Part shown: one piece after another, positions 46,265 through 56,453 of the stretch
Position numbering within the stretch: the stretch's first letter is position 1
Layout of the letters: each line of letters opens with the position of its first letter
NCBI GenBank assembly: GCA_037951105.1
Contig: JBAMJV010004000.1
Span: 1-64,000 of the forward strand
Length of the DNA: 64,000 bases
Reading direction: 5' to 3'
Origin: Echinarachnius parma
Taxonomy: Eukaryota; Echinodermata; Echinoidea; Clypeasteroida; Echinarachniidae
Notes under the pieces: model-generated
Told to the model about the DNA's origin: nothing
Databases searched by the model: none
What the model saw: only the letters and a program-made list of their open reading frames with translations
Made by a program: the position numbers and the translations under genes

Positions 46265-47000
46265 GCTATCGGTGGAAGTGCTAAAGAACGTGGCCTACTC
46301 ATCAGCATCAAAAAGACAAAGAACGGGCTTCAAGGAGACCGCCATCCCCCTACCTGGGAAGCTCCATCAACGACCAGGGAGACATGACCAAGGATATCAA
46401 CTGCAGAATAGGAATAGCTATACATCAGCAGCCTTCAATCATCTCAACAAAATCTGGTCCAGCAAGAAGTGCTCCCAGACCCTTAAGACCAAGCTTCGTT
46501 TCTACAATACAAATGTACTGTCGACCCTTTTGTATGGCTGTGAAACATGATATTTAAAAATTACTCATGAAAAGAAACTGGATGCTTTTGACGCAAAAAG
46601 CCTACGAAAGATCCTACACATCAATGGAATCAAATCAAATCAAATCAGTGGAATGACTTTATCACAAACAAGGAAGTTACAGAACGTTCTAAGCAGCCAC
46701 CAGTATCCGCAGCAATTTAAAATGTAAAAGGCGCCTGAAGTGGTTGGGCCATGTAGCACGTCTTCCCCCTGACCGCCTAGCACACCAAGCTCTATGGTGG
46801 ACTCTCCTGGGTAGAAGACGAAGGGGCAGGCCCAAAATGAACTGGAAACAAAATGTCCAACAAGATCTGAAAGGCAGCCTTACAAATTGGAATGACATCA
46901 AGACACTAGCTGCTGACAGACCCAGCTGGAGAGTGATGACCGCCTCATGCATGTCATGCGTCGGACGACGCGGGACCACTAAGTAGTAAGTAAGTAAGTG
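46265..47000 (+). mobile_element. LINE 3' fragment, 5'-truncated, broken
   Basis: Reads GGSAKERGLLISIKKTK, LKTKLRFYNTNVLSTLLYGC, then KKLDAFDAKSLRKILHI, and LKWLGHVARLPPDRLAHQAL, RRRRGRPKMNW and ADRPSWRVMTA in changing frames. The W-GHV-R...GRP order is the usual C-terminal region of non-LTR retrotransposons with a terminal zinc-finger-like part. Ends in a TAAG repeat. At least three frame breaks, one internal stop, and a short AATC-like stutter near 46628. Confidence 0.75.
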
Positions 47001-47829
47001 GTGGTAATGAATTGCACTGTTTATGAATTACACAACCCTTTGCAAAATGTTGGGTATGTATTTTTATATCACAAAAGGGTTGGTTTTTGCCTGGTGATAC
47101 CCTTTAACATTGAGCATCATATGCAGGAACAGACTAAATCTCACCCTAAGTTCCTGGACCAAAGAACAGATCATTTAGTATGATTGTGAGTTTTCAAATT
47201 ACGAACACATGTTTCTTTAAACATATTTTTCAGATTGTTGTAGAAGAATGGACTATAGTCCCGAAACTGTAATTATCTTTCATATATTGTTTGCAATGTG
47301 TTCTCTTTCATTTTTGTAAATTATTATAATTGATTTGTAATGTTTTGTTGGAAACATGAATTAATTGAAATTGAAACAAATATATCTAGAAAGTTATTTT
47401 TCGGGTGTTGCTGGGTTCCTTAACATTTACAAGTTAATATAGTTTATGATGTATGTGCTGGTATCTGTAATTGTGTGTTTGCTTTATTCGATCTTGTCTA
47501 TTATAAGAGAATTGTTATCATGCTCTCGTTTTCACTTTGCAATTCTATTTTTTTTTCTCAATATTTTATTGTATGTATTTTTTACTAAATGATGGATATA
47601 AAACGAACGATCCATCGATGTATGTTCATATTTCAACTATCTTTGCAATGACATCGAAAGACGCTAAATTGTATAAGATTATCCATTACATTGCACTATC
47701 CGGCTTAAATAAATTAACAAAATCCTAACATGCGATTGTATATCTATAAGGTACATCAGGGCTAATTGTGTAGGCTCATCATTAATACATTCTAACGACT
47801 CCACAAGGAAATTAAAAACATAATAAAGC
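47001..47829. other. locus 5 intron 1, AT-rich
   Basis: No gene or clear repeat. Confidence 0.3.
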
Positions 47830-47962
47830 TAGCTCAGTCGGTAGAGCACCGGTCTAGCAATCCGGAGGTCTTGGGTTCGAATCCCGTTGGAATCCCATTT
47901 TTCTTTGCTCACTTTTAATCACAATATATTCTTGGTCAGTTTCCCTATATGTTTGAATTAAT
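47830..47962 (+). mobile_element. tRNA-derived short repeat, copy 1
   Basis: D-arm GCTCAGTCGGTAGAGC, anticodon loop CTAGCAA (AGC), B box GGGTTCGAATCCC, then a non-tRNA body CACTTTTAATCACAATATAT. The acceptor 5' side does not pair, so not a working tRNA. Identical for 133 bases with copy 2, 291 bases on. Confidence 0.7.
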
Positions 47963-48120
47963 TATTACAAAAAGCTGTATCGCTTCGGCGATCCCTCGCA
48001 TTTATCCCCAAGTTGATTTTAATCCGCTTCGGGTTTATGTCAGGTTTATAAAGCTTCTGACTACTTGAGCAATGATGAATTAAGGGGTTTCTGGGAAGAA
48101 CGCCGTCGTAGGGTTTTCTA

Positions 48121-48253
48121 TAGCTCAGTCGGTAGAGCACCGGTCTAGCAATCCGGAGGTCTTGGGTTCGAATCCCGTTGGAATCCCATTTTTCTTTGCT
48201 CACTTTTAATCACAATATATTCTTGGTCAGTTTCCCTATATGTTTGAATTAAT
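48121..48253 (+). mobile_element. tRNA-derived short repeat, copy 2
   Basis: Same 133 bases as copy 1. Here the preceding GGGTTTTC pairs better with GGAATCCC, so this copy is nearer the source structure. The minus-strand frame GIRTQDLRIARPVLYRLSYR through it is the well-known false protein read from such repeats. Confidence 0.7.
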
Positions 48254-48610
48254 CAGAATTATTGTTACAATCGCAACTAAAATATTGTTTTCACACTGTT
48301 CCTATAGCTATGCACGAAAACAATACATACCATGCAGAAAGCACGCATAGAATTATGCACACAAATCTTCCTATGAAGGGCGCAAAACTTCAGCTTAGGT
48401 ACCTGAATGGTAAAACTTTGCTGATCTCGAGGCGCATTGGTGTTTATTGGTATAGTACTATATAGATGAAACTCGCACTTTATTGCAAAGTTGTGCAATA
48501 TGCACCATCTCAACTCCGGTTCAGCATACTAGCCTATTACTATTATATATACTATTATATATATATATACATTCCCTAAAATATTATAGTAAACAAATTA
48601 AAAAACTTAC

Positions 48611-48658
48611 CTGAATATCTCCTCCTGTCAGCATTAGGTCGTTACTATGTTCAGCCAT
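48611..48658 (-). CDS. CHS-family locus 5, exon 1
   Basis: Sixteen codons, MAEHSNDLMLTGGDIQ, donor GTAAGT in phase 0. No signal peptide. Confidence 0.6.
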
Positions 48659-49129
48659 AGTCGATTGAGTGTATGTTTGATATCCTGGTTTCAAGTTTCC
48701 ATCTTTCCAGAGTTAAATTTGAATAAACTGAAGCGTATATAAATCAATATGTTTCCTCTTCCTGTATAATACAAGTATTATATTTTCAAGTAGGCACGCA
48801 AACGGTAAACATTACTCATTTGTATTGTTTACGCGGGGATTTCCGATGTCAAAAGGTTACTTGAAATTGTCCCGACTAGACGTTTGTATCCAGTTGTTTC
48901 GTTGGATTTCAGTCAGTACTGTGTATCAGTGGTATACATGTACATGCGAATATAAATACTGTTCATGTTTAATTTCACGAGTGTGATCCCAATGTAAAGA
49001 TAAAATGTCAGTGGCTGGCTATCATATTTCATGTCCTGGTATAGTGGGTTTCTTTCACAGACGCGTTTAATCAACCATAAATAGTTTTATACTGAATTAT
49101 GGGGCATCCATTTATCAGTGGCGAAGCAA

Positions 49130-49151
49130 CCGGGGGGGGGGGGGGGGGGGT
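49130..49151 (+). repeat. G run after CAGTGGCGAAGC
   Basis: About 20 G following a CAGTGGCGAAGCAACC terminus. Other end of the element not found. Confidence 0.7.
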
Positions 49152-49153
49152 TC

Positions 49154-49600
49154 TGCTCGCAATGCATAAGGACCGCTGATAGTTTCATAATTTGAAAAGG
49201 GTTAATTATTCATTAGGGTCATTATTCATAAGGAGCGCTATTCAAAATCTAAGACAATTGTTGCTATTGATAAAACGAAATCGGGTCGCTATTCATAATG
49301 TAAGAAGAGGGTCGCTGTTCATATATACGAAATCGGGATCGCTATTCATAATACGAAATCGGGGTTTGTTTGTTTGTTTGTTTATTTCCGAAATCACAAC
49401 AATAAATACAGCAATGAAGTGCAACGGAGGATTGACCCAATTCAGCAGAATTAAAAAAGACAAAACCGCTGTTCTTCCTTGGGGTCCCTTGGGGTCGCTA
49501 TTCATAATGTAAGAAGAGAGTCGTCTGACATCATTTTACGATCATAGCGACCTTTTAACATTATGAATAGCGACCCTATTCTACTTGGCACAGAAATTAA
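49154..49600 (+). repeat. duplicated block with TCGCTATTCATAAT minisatellite, LINE-interrupted
   Basis: Matches 50512-50868. Built of ~22-28-bp steps of GGGTCGCTATTCATAAT and ACGAAATCGG. The insertion at 49363-49494 is absent from the other copy. Confidence 0.75.
49363..49494 (-). mobile_element. LINE 3' end, extreme 5' truncation
   Basis: Same sequence as the 3' part of the LINE at 18823-19480 (GAAATCACAACAATAAATAC, GCAGAATTAAAAAA) with its GTTT repeat. Only ~130 bases were inserted. Empty site at about 50718-50722. Confidence 0.75.
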
Positions 49601-49944
49601 TACCATAATGGGCCATTCTTTGAAAAGTGAAACTTTTTCGGAAAAATTGAAGTTTTATTTTTCTGTAGTTTTGTTCCATTTTTGGAATGATCCATGCGTA
49701 AAGTTTCATGAAATACATGATTTGAAGTTTAAAATGAAACTTTTTTACTCATTTGCATAAATTTACATATTCAATATTTTTGTAATAATCATAATTCAGA
49801 AAATAATCAAGATATCAAAAGGATAATTAGCAAGCTCATTCTTCTCACTTTCATGTACAGGTTGTTACCAACTTTGTAAAAATTCAACCTTTCATTCTTT
49901 TCTAAACCCGATATTATAAAATTCCCATTTTTCCATTCATATTG

Positions 49945-50365
49945 TACATGTCACACACGTGACCACCCCAAAATGTCACACACGTGACCAGACGTTGCCA
50001 CATAATTAAGTACTATAAAAAACAATGGTTTGATATAATTCTCATTCATTGCTATTGTTGTACTTACAAATGTATAGTACTTCTCTGGTAATAAGATGAA
50101 CATTATAGCTATTCATATTTTAAAGAATTTTCCAAATGAAATTTAGTTATGAAAAAAACGCTCCGTGCGAAGTCACACACGTGACCCATGCCATTTGACC
50201 TCTGACATTGAGTTACGTAATCCTTATAAAATCTTTTGTGTTAAGTTTGAAAGACTACAACATATTCAAGTCACATATGAAGTAAAAATCATTATAGTCT
50301 CATACTTACTGAAATATAAGCATCCCATTTCAAAATTTGTCATGTTTTGGGTCACACACGTGACC
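49945..50365. promoter_or_regulatory. cluster of GTCACACACGTGACC motifs
   Basis: The 15-bp sequence occurs at about 49950 (partly), 49975, 50174 and 50351, always containing the E-box CACGTG. Nature unknown: could be protein-binding sites or an old repeat. Confidence 0.3.
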
Positions 50366-50511
50366 AAGAATGGCCCTAATGCATATTTGACCGGATATAC
50401 TGCAACACAGTCTCATTTTTAATGGATAGCATTACAAATTGTTAGGTATATTAATGACATATAATTATATACATAATTACATGTCATGTGAAATTCGTCA
50501 TATTCAAACAT

Positions 50512-50868
50512 TGCTCGCAATGCATGGACCGCTAATAATTTCATAATTTGAAAAGGGTTAATTATTCATTAGGGTCATTATTCATAAGGAGCGCTATTCA
50601 AAATCTAAGAAAATTGTTGCTATTGATAAAACGAAATCGGGTCGCTATTCATAATGTAAGAAGAGGGTCGCTGTTCATTATATACGAAATCGGGATCGCT
50701 ATTCATAATACGAAATCGGGGTCGCTATTCATAATGTAAGAAGAGAGTCGTCTGTCATTGATTTTACGATCATAGCGACCTAAAATGTTAACATTATAAA
50801 TAGCGACCCTACTCTACTTGGCACATTAACACATACAAATACAGAAATTAATACCATAATGCATATTT
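50512..50868 (+). repeat. second copy of block 49154-49600, uninterrupted
   Basis: Same order and steps as the first copy, without the LINE insertion. The sequence after it (GACCGGATATACTGCAACAC and on) is itself present twice, at 50381-50458 and 50863-50940. Confidence 0.75.
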
Positions 50869-51154
50869 GACCGGATATACTGCAACACAGTCTCATTTTT
50901 AATGGATAGCATTACAAATTGTTAGGTATATTAATGAGATATATTTATTATATACATTACAATCATGTCAAGAAAAATTCGTCATATTCAAACAAGTATA
51001 AGTAATTTATGGATATCAATGACTGTAATTTTGTACAAAACACTCAAGAAAGATACGCGTTTTATCCAAGTGGAAAATAACATATTATTTAGTATTCCCA
51101 GTAATTGTATTTGTAATAATTAAAAACAAAACAACGGGTTTTGACTATATTACA

Positions 51155-52190
51155 TTAAAATAGACGCAGTTGAGTGTCGGTATAGAGGGCGCAGCACGAA
51201 ATAATTTTGTTTGTGAGGTAATGAAAAACTAAATTTCAAATTTGAAAGAGCATACAATTGTAATGTTAGAATAAACTTTATTTGACCAAAATCGGTTAAG
51301 AGACAGCTAAAATATATCCATAACCATTTGTAATGATTGTGGGACCCCACAATAATTCAATACTTTTGAACCAGCCGTTGAAAGAGAAATGCTCACACTT
51401 TTCAGTGTTATTTGTGATAACACTGTGAAAAGGCGCAAAACATGGTCCAAACAGTGTAAACAATGTAATCTACACTGTGAAACACGATGTGAAACACCAC
51501 AGTGTGAAAACACGACACACTATGCGGACCATGTCGAATTCGCGTTTTTCACAAAGTTAATGCAGTTTCCCCACTATCACACTGTAAATGCTCTGTGATC
51601 ACACTATGATCTATATTTGTCACACAATGGCCCCGTTGCAGAAAGAGATTCAATCGATTAAAGTTACAATTGATAATGTAAGACAGATCATGTGTTCTAA
51701 ATAAACTCCAATCTGAATGGTTGAAACGCGCAAATTTAATTGTAACTTACAATCGATAGTTGTATCTCTTTCTGCAACGGGGCCCATATGTTCGCATGTG
51801 ATGAATAGTGTGCCAACACTGTGTATTACCGTGTGTGCACAGTGTGTTCACGTAACGTTCACAGTTCGTTTAGAGTGGGATTAGTGCTAACACTTTGAAA
51901 AGGCGCGAAAACAGGGTCACGCAATTTGTGTTAAAAAATCACATTTTATTAAAGGGATGGTTAAGTTTTGGTGTTGAGAGTACAGTTTTGGTCAAACTGA
52001 ATTTTAGTAACCAAAACCTACCTATTATCATTCAAAAATAGCTGTTAAAACTCAAAAGGGCGCTCTCTAAAAACCAATTGGTTTCAACCAAAATTGTGCA
52101 TATGATGCTTTGTTAAAACAATGATTAAATAGACAGATCATCAACAACTATTTAGGAGCATCTTTGGTAAATTTGTGAAAAGTTACGTAT
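51155..52190. mobile_element. two partial family I elements around a CACTGTG-type insertion
   Basis: 51155-51415 is the left part of one family I copy (GTCGGTATAGAGGGCGCAGC). 51949-52190 is the opposite end in reverse. Between them, 51400-51940 is rich in CACTGTG motifs with a direct repeat (AACACTGTGAAAAGGCGC at 51418, AACACTTTGAAAAGGCGC at 51889). Confidence 0.55.
51629..51784. mobile_element. 156-bp inverted-repeat element (GGCCCCGTTGCAG)
   Basis: Perfect mirror ends GGCCCCGTTGCAGAAAGAGA and TCTCTTTCTGCAACGGGGCC, with further pairing around AATCGAT and TTACAATTG. Nested in the CACTGTG-rich stretch. Confidence 0.75.
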
Positions 52191-52310
52191 TTGTTGCCCC
52201 AAACATAAAATACATTATCCCCTGACCCCTGCCTGCCAAACTGACATCTAATAATCTAATCGGTCCATTGCTATCGATGTCTGAAACAACGAAGTATCTG
52301 ACGTCGATAC

Positions 52311-52430
52311 CACGGGCGTGGACATGTCATTGATACCCAATCAACTGGAGGGGGGGGGGGGGGGGGTGATTTATTCATTCACCCCCCCCCCCCCCTGATG
52401 AATAGGTATTACGTAAGTCGCTACGCCCGT
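52311..52430. mobile_element. short poly-G element, third copy
   Basis: Ends ACGGGCGT and ACGCCCGT, inner GTCATTGATACC and GGTATTACGTAAGT. TCGATAC on both sides (52304-52310 and 52433-52439). G and C runs in the middle. Confidence 0.7.
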
Positions 52431-52454
52431 AATCGATACATAAGTAGAAGTGCA

Positions 52455-52565
52455 TGGCGGTCAACTAATAGAGTCCGACAGCCAACTATGATGATCAACG
52501 CGAAGACGACGAGCTCGGGGAGTCTGGCATCACGCAAAGTCTTGGCTGGTGGATTAGGCGATATT
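52455..52565 (-). pseudogene. relic of locus 6 exon 3 (3' part)
   Basis: Repeats, with changes, the coding sequence of the membrane helix at 52629-52745 (GAGTCCGACAGCCAACTATG, GCGAAGACGACGAGCTCGGG, AAAGTCTTGGCTGGTGGATT), lying just downstream of it. Confidence 0.7.
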
Positions 52566-52628
52566 TGAAATAATGAAGAAACAAAGTTCCTGACATCGAT
52601 TCATTGGTAGAAGTGCATAGTGGTGAAC

Positions 52629-52966
52629 TCACTTGAGTCCTACAGCCAAACCTATGACGATCAGGAGGACGATCAGGAACGCGAAGACGATAAGCGCGGG
52701 GAGTCTGACATCTCGCAGAGTCTTGGCTGGAGGATTGGGTGATAGTCGCGATGCAAGGGCAACGAAATCCCTGACCTCAGTCCAGTGACCTGGCCTGACG
52801 TCCACCGGGGAACTGCCCAGCTGCCCACAGATCTGGACCAGACTTGAATGCTTAAAGGTGGACGGTTGTCGCGATCTAAAGGACGCCATCTGCTCTTCGT
52901 ACTTCTCGTCGCTCGCGATCTCCTCGCTTGCCATGTCGTGCACGATGACGCCTATCTTCTCTTTTC
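52629..52966 (-). CDS. CHS-family locus 6, exon 3 with C-terminal membrane helix
   Basis: Acceptor CCAAACAG, phase 1, 338 bases. GKEKIGVIVHDMASEEIAS, EQMASFRSRQPSTFKHSSLV, QICGQL, a helix (HWTEVRDFVALASRL), a linker, then DVRLPALIVFAFLIVLLIVI followed by GLAVGLK and the stop. About 20 hydrophobic residues next to the end make this a tail-anchored or single-span protein with the domain in the cytosol (inference from lack of a signal peptide). Confidence 0.85.
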
Positions 52967-53447
52967 CTGTTTGGATAATTGATGATACAATGTATTCATG
53001 TATTCATTATTGTATTGATAAAGAAGGTCGTTCAAAACGAATTCACAGAAAGCGCAAAAAGAATGTTGAGAACCACAATTAACGAAAGTTTAGCAAATAA
53101 TACGGCTATCACCTTTAATAAAAACAGGTTTTTAAAATGACAATGAAATCTTTGCTTGAGAGGTATATTTTTGAAGTTATTATAAAAATCATCCCATTAA
53201 AAGTTTGCTCGAAATTATCTTAAATGAACCAAATATAAACATTATGGAGATATTGCGCTTTGTAAAAAAAATATTCATATAAGGTAAAGCCTTTAGCCGT
53301 GTAACATTAACGATCAGTGGCGTAACTTTGGCTTACTTTTAGAGGGAACATCTCTGTTAATTTCTTTATAAATGTATACAACCTTTTTATTGTGTGTTTT
53401 TTAAGTTTTATAATACCTCCTTAATTGGGTAGACCATCGTTACCAAC

Positions 53448-53721
53448 CTAACAGTCTTGCGACCTTGAAGAGAAACTTGTCATAGCCTGCATCGGGGACG
53501 TCTGTGATTGCGAAGCGGCGGTTGTATATTGAATGACACAGGAGCATCACATCGATGTCCATGTGCTCCATGCGGAACTTCTCGACGTCGTTGTACGGGA
53601 GTTGTTGGAACCGCACGTCATCCACCTTGTCGCCCAGTTCGCTGCGGAGGTCGTCCAACAAGCCACGGACGTTGACCTCGGGTGCCGAGGTACACACCGT
53701 GATGGACACCGGTCGATACAT
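53448..53721 (-). CDS. CHS-family locus 6, exon 2 (224-aa protein overall)
   Basis: Acceptor AACCTTCAG, donor GTTGGT, 274 bases, phase 0 in and 1 out. With exon 1 (55302-55240) and exon 3 (52966-52629) it gives 224 open residues. Strand VSITVCTSAPEVN, helix RGLLDDLRSELGDKV, strand DVRFQQLPYND, strand DIDVMLLCHSIYNRR, FAITDVPDAGYDKFLFKVAR. LPYN, CHS and NRR are intact; LYD is GYD. Its GC content is well above the flanking sequence, as expected of a coding exon. Confidence 0.85.
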
Positions 53722-54275
53722 CTGAAGGTTTTGTTTCCAGGTTTTGAAAAACAATTAATTAGATTGTGGGAGTCAGATCTATCTAGTGGCGCTACTAGGA
53801 ATTTGAGCGCCAATAAGGACAATACTAACCTTTAAAAATTACACATGATTTAGCCGAGGTTCCTTTGCTCCATTCTTCTTTCTTGTTTTCTTCCCACACG
53901 CATGATTTGTTTTATGTGGGTGGGAAGGAGGCACGTGATCCCTGACCCAAAGGGACTTCACTTATGACAAGGAGTTGTTTCTCAAATAAATGCAGTAAAA
54001 CAGCACAATAGGTATACATCTGCTATGTTGAGCAAAAATGGTCAAATTACAACCATTTATTTTCTATGAGGATTCAAGTTGGCAACGCATTCTGACATAA
54101 TTATTTTCGAACAAAGTTTCTGCATTATAAACACATACGTACACAAAATGTCACATTGTTCATTTGTATGTATAATTATAGTCACACTTTTTACATTCTC
54201 GAAACGAATTTATGGAATGCTTCATGTTGCATTGTATTCTGCAAAACATGTTTTAATCTACGAAAAAGGGGAACA
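53722..54275. other. locus 6 intron 1, no feature
   Basis: AT-rich, nothing recognised before the TTAA element. Confidence 0.3.
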
Positions 54276-55215
54276 ATAAAGGGATAGTTGAGTTGTGGTG
54301 AAGAGAGTACAGATTTGGTCAAACTGAATTTGAGTAAGCAAAACTTGCACCATTACATTACAAACTAATAGTTATAACTCCACCATGCTCGAAAGGAATT
54401 CAAAAATACAAGGACTAATTCAAGGACTAAGTAAAAGCCTGTTATCATTTTTAAAGGGACTTAGTAACATTGTCCAAATCCTCAAAATAAAATTGTAATT
54501 ATAGCGGTTCCTTTATACCTTGTTGTATTCGTATTAACAATAAAATCATGGGACAGCTTTCGGTTTTTCAAATTTCCCTTTCATTACAAAGATATGTATG
54601 ATTGAAGTATTTAGATAAGAAAATCTCCGGGCGAGATTTTCATCCCTGTACAAAGTGAATGCAGTGAGTTGGTGAATATCACCCAATATCACTTTGCATT
54701 TTCGCTCATTACTTGGCCATACATTGTCCATTTGACCTGAAATTTTCACACAATACCCTGAGGACATATGAGATAACAACAGTATACATTGCATCAACCA
54801 TTCATCAGTTTTTGCACATCTCAACAAAGTTACTAGATCCCTTTAAAGAGTCGTTAAAACTCAAGAGGGTGTTCTTTAAAAACCTATTGGTTTCAACCAT
54901 TTTGAATAGAATATTTTGCATGTGATGTTTTGTTTAAATAGTGATTAGATAGAGAGATAATTAGCAACTATCCAAAGACCTCTTTTGTTAATGTTTGGAA
55001 AGAGGTAATTTATCGAATAATTGTGGGGCCCCACAATATTACTAATGGTTATGTTTATGGATATTTCAGCCATTTCTGAACCGACTTTGATCAAATAAAG
55101 ATTATTCTGACGTTAAAATTGTATGTTCTTTCAAATTTGTCATTCATTTTGTCATTATCTCACAAACAAATTATTTATGTAGCGCCCTCTATACCAAAAC
55201 TCTATACTATCCATG
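54276..55215. mobile_element. TTAA element family I, inverted, with a family III element inside
   Basis: Left AAAGGGATAGTTGAGTTGTG, right CCTCTATACCAAAACTC. Interior standard (GGGGCCCCACAATATTACTA). Split by 54451-54846. Its right end lies 24 bases from the exon 1 donor. Confidence 0.75.
54451..54846. mobile_element. TTAA element family III (396 bp)
   Basis: TTAA on both sides, ends AAGGGACTTAGTAACATTGT and ACAAAGTTACTAGATCCCTT. Single copy here. Nested in family I. Confidence 0.75.
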
Positions 55216-55239
55216 TAAGAATAGAGGACATTATCTTAC

Positions 55240-55302
55240 CGGAGCCTCGCCAATATGATCGTAGTCTTTCCGCAACTTCGTCATTCTCACACTGACAGCC
55301 AT
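55240..55302 (-). CDS. CHS-family locus 6, exon 1
   Basis: Twenty-one codons, MAVSVRMTKLRKDYDHIGEA plus P, donor GTAAGA in phase 0. Basic, unlike the acidic exon 1 of locus 4, and not a signal peptide. Confidence 0.6.
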
Positions 55303-56017
55303 AACCACAAGCTTTGTCGTTCAGTCTCGGAAGGGTTCAACCAATAATTTCGATTTAACTATGAACTAAAGATCAAAACTTCTTCGCCGGTAACTGGTCA
55401 GACAAAATATTGCGAAGGAATTCGATTGGGCTGCGAAGATTATTGTTGCGTTCAGAAATATTATTTTCTAGAGCTCTGTAGTGCAAAACATAAATTATGA
55501 ATTAACCCCGTCGTGGTCGTATGGAATCTTGATCGAAAAATCCGTTTCCGTTTAGACGGTTTAGTGCTTACCACGAATGATACTGCGTTTGGTTTCACTG
55601 AACGTGGTAGAAGGAAGTTACACGTTTATAAAAGAAAACACCATAATGGTGTTTAATAATTAGCTTGAATACAGTCAGCGATTTCTGATAGTAGCAATCA
55701 AGATATTAGTAACTTGTCCAGATTTCAGGCGACAACTCGCATAGCTCGTTTCACGACATAATTACGTATCGGTACTCACATAATGGATCTACATGTATAG
55801 GGTCAGCAGGACTATGTATTAAACCCAAGTATCAAAAATGTGTGTGTGTGTTTTTATTGTCATTGCGTGGAAAATCATTGTTATTGTCGTGTTCGTATAG
55901 TTCCGTAAAGTTCGGGAAAATGTGTAGTTTGGAAGGCATAAAGGGAAGCCAAGATCAGATTGAACGTGTAGGTACAGGTATGAGAATCAGTAAAAACGTA
56001 AACAATATGTATACACG
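55303..56017 (-). other. upstream region of locus 6
   Basis: Unique-looking sequence with no gene; presumed promoter region. It does not resemble the upstream regions of loci 1-3. A further GT run lies at 55838-55850. Confidence 0.3.
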
Positions 56018-56203
56018 CAGTGGCATAGCGTGGTCAGACTGATTTGGGTTGGAGGGGGCTCGTGATTTGGTATGACTGGGGACAACTCTATGTAGTTCTG
56101 TATTTGTTAAAGTATTTCCCCCTTATTCATTTTTAAAATCATTATTGGGAGGGGGCACGTTCCTCCATACACGCCCCCCCCCCCCCCGGAAGCTACGCCA
56201 CTG
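56018..56203. mobile_element. CAGTGGCGTAGC-type poly-C element
   Basis: Ends CAGTGGCATAGCGTGG and GGAAGCTACGCCACTG, G-rich left part and C run at the right. Confidence 0.6.
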
Positions 56204-56268
56204 GGAGCACGGGACTCGCGTATTGTGTTTTGTCATCACATGATATCCGTTATTATGGCGGTCATTAA

Positions 56269-56453
56269 CAGTGGGCTAGCGTGGGGGGGGGGGGGGGGGG
56301 AGGGTATTAGGGGCCCCTCCACATAATATGATAAAAACAATAACAAATAAAGGGGTAATCTTTTACAAAATGGAAATAAATAGAGAGTGCCCCTAATTAT
56401 TCGTGCCCCCCCCCCCCTCCCCTCCCAAACCCTACGACCCCGCTACGCCTCTG
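56269..56453. mobile_element. CAGTGGCGTAGC-type poly-G element, second copy
   Basis: Ends CAGTGGGCTAGCGTGGGG and CCCCGCTACGCCTCTG, G run ~17 and C run ~14. Confidence 0.55.

Noticed and set aside
47958-48203. Protein GIRTQDLRIARPVLYRLSYR
   Set aside because: Well-known false translation of tRNA-like repeats on the opposite strand.
47830-48253. Two working tRNA-Ala(AGC) genes
   Set aside because: Acceptor stem pairs poorly in copy 1, the anticodon stem has a mismatch, and an identical non-tRNA body follows both; better explained as a tRNA-derived repeat.
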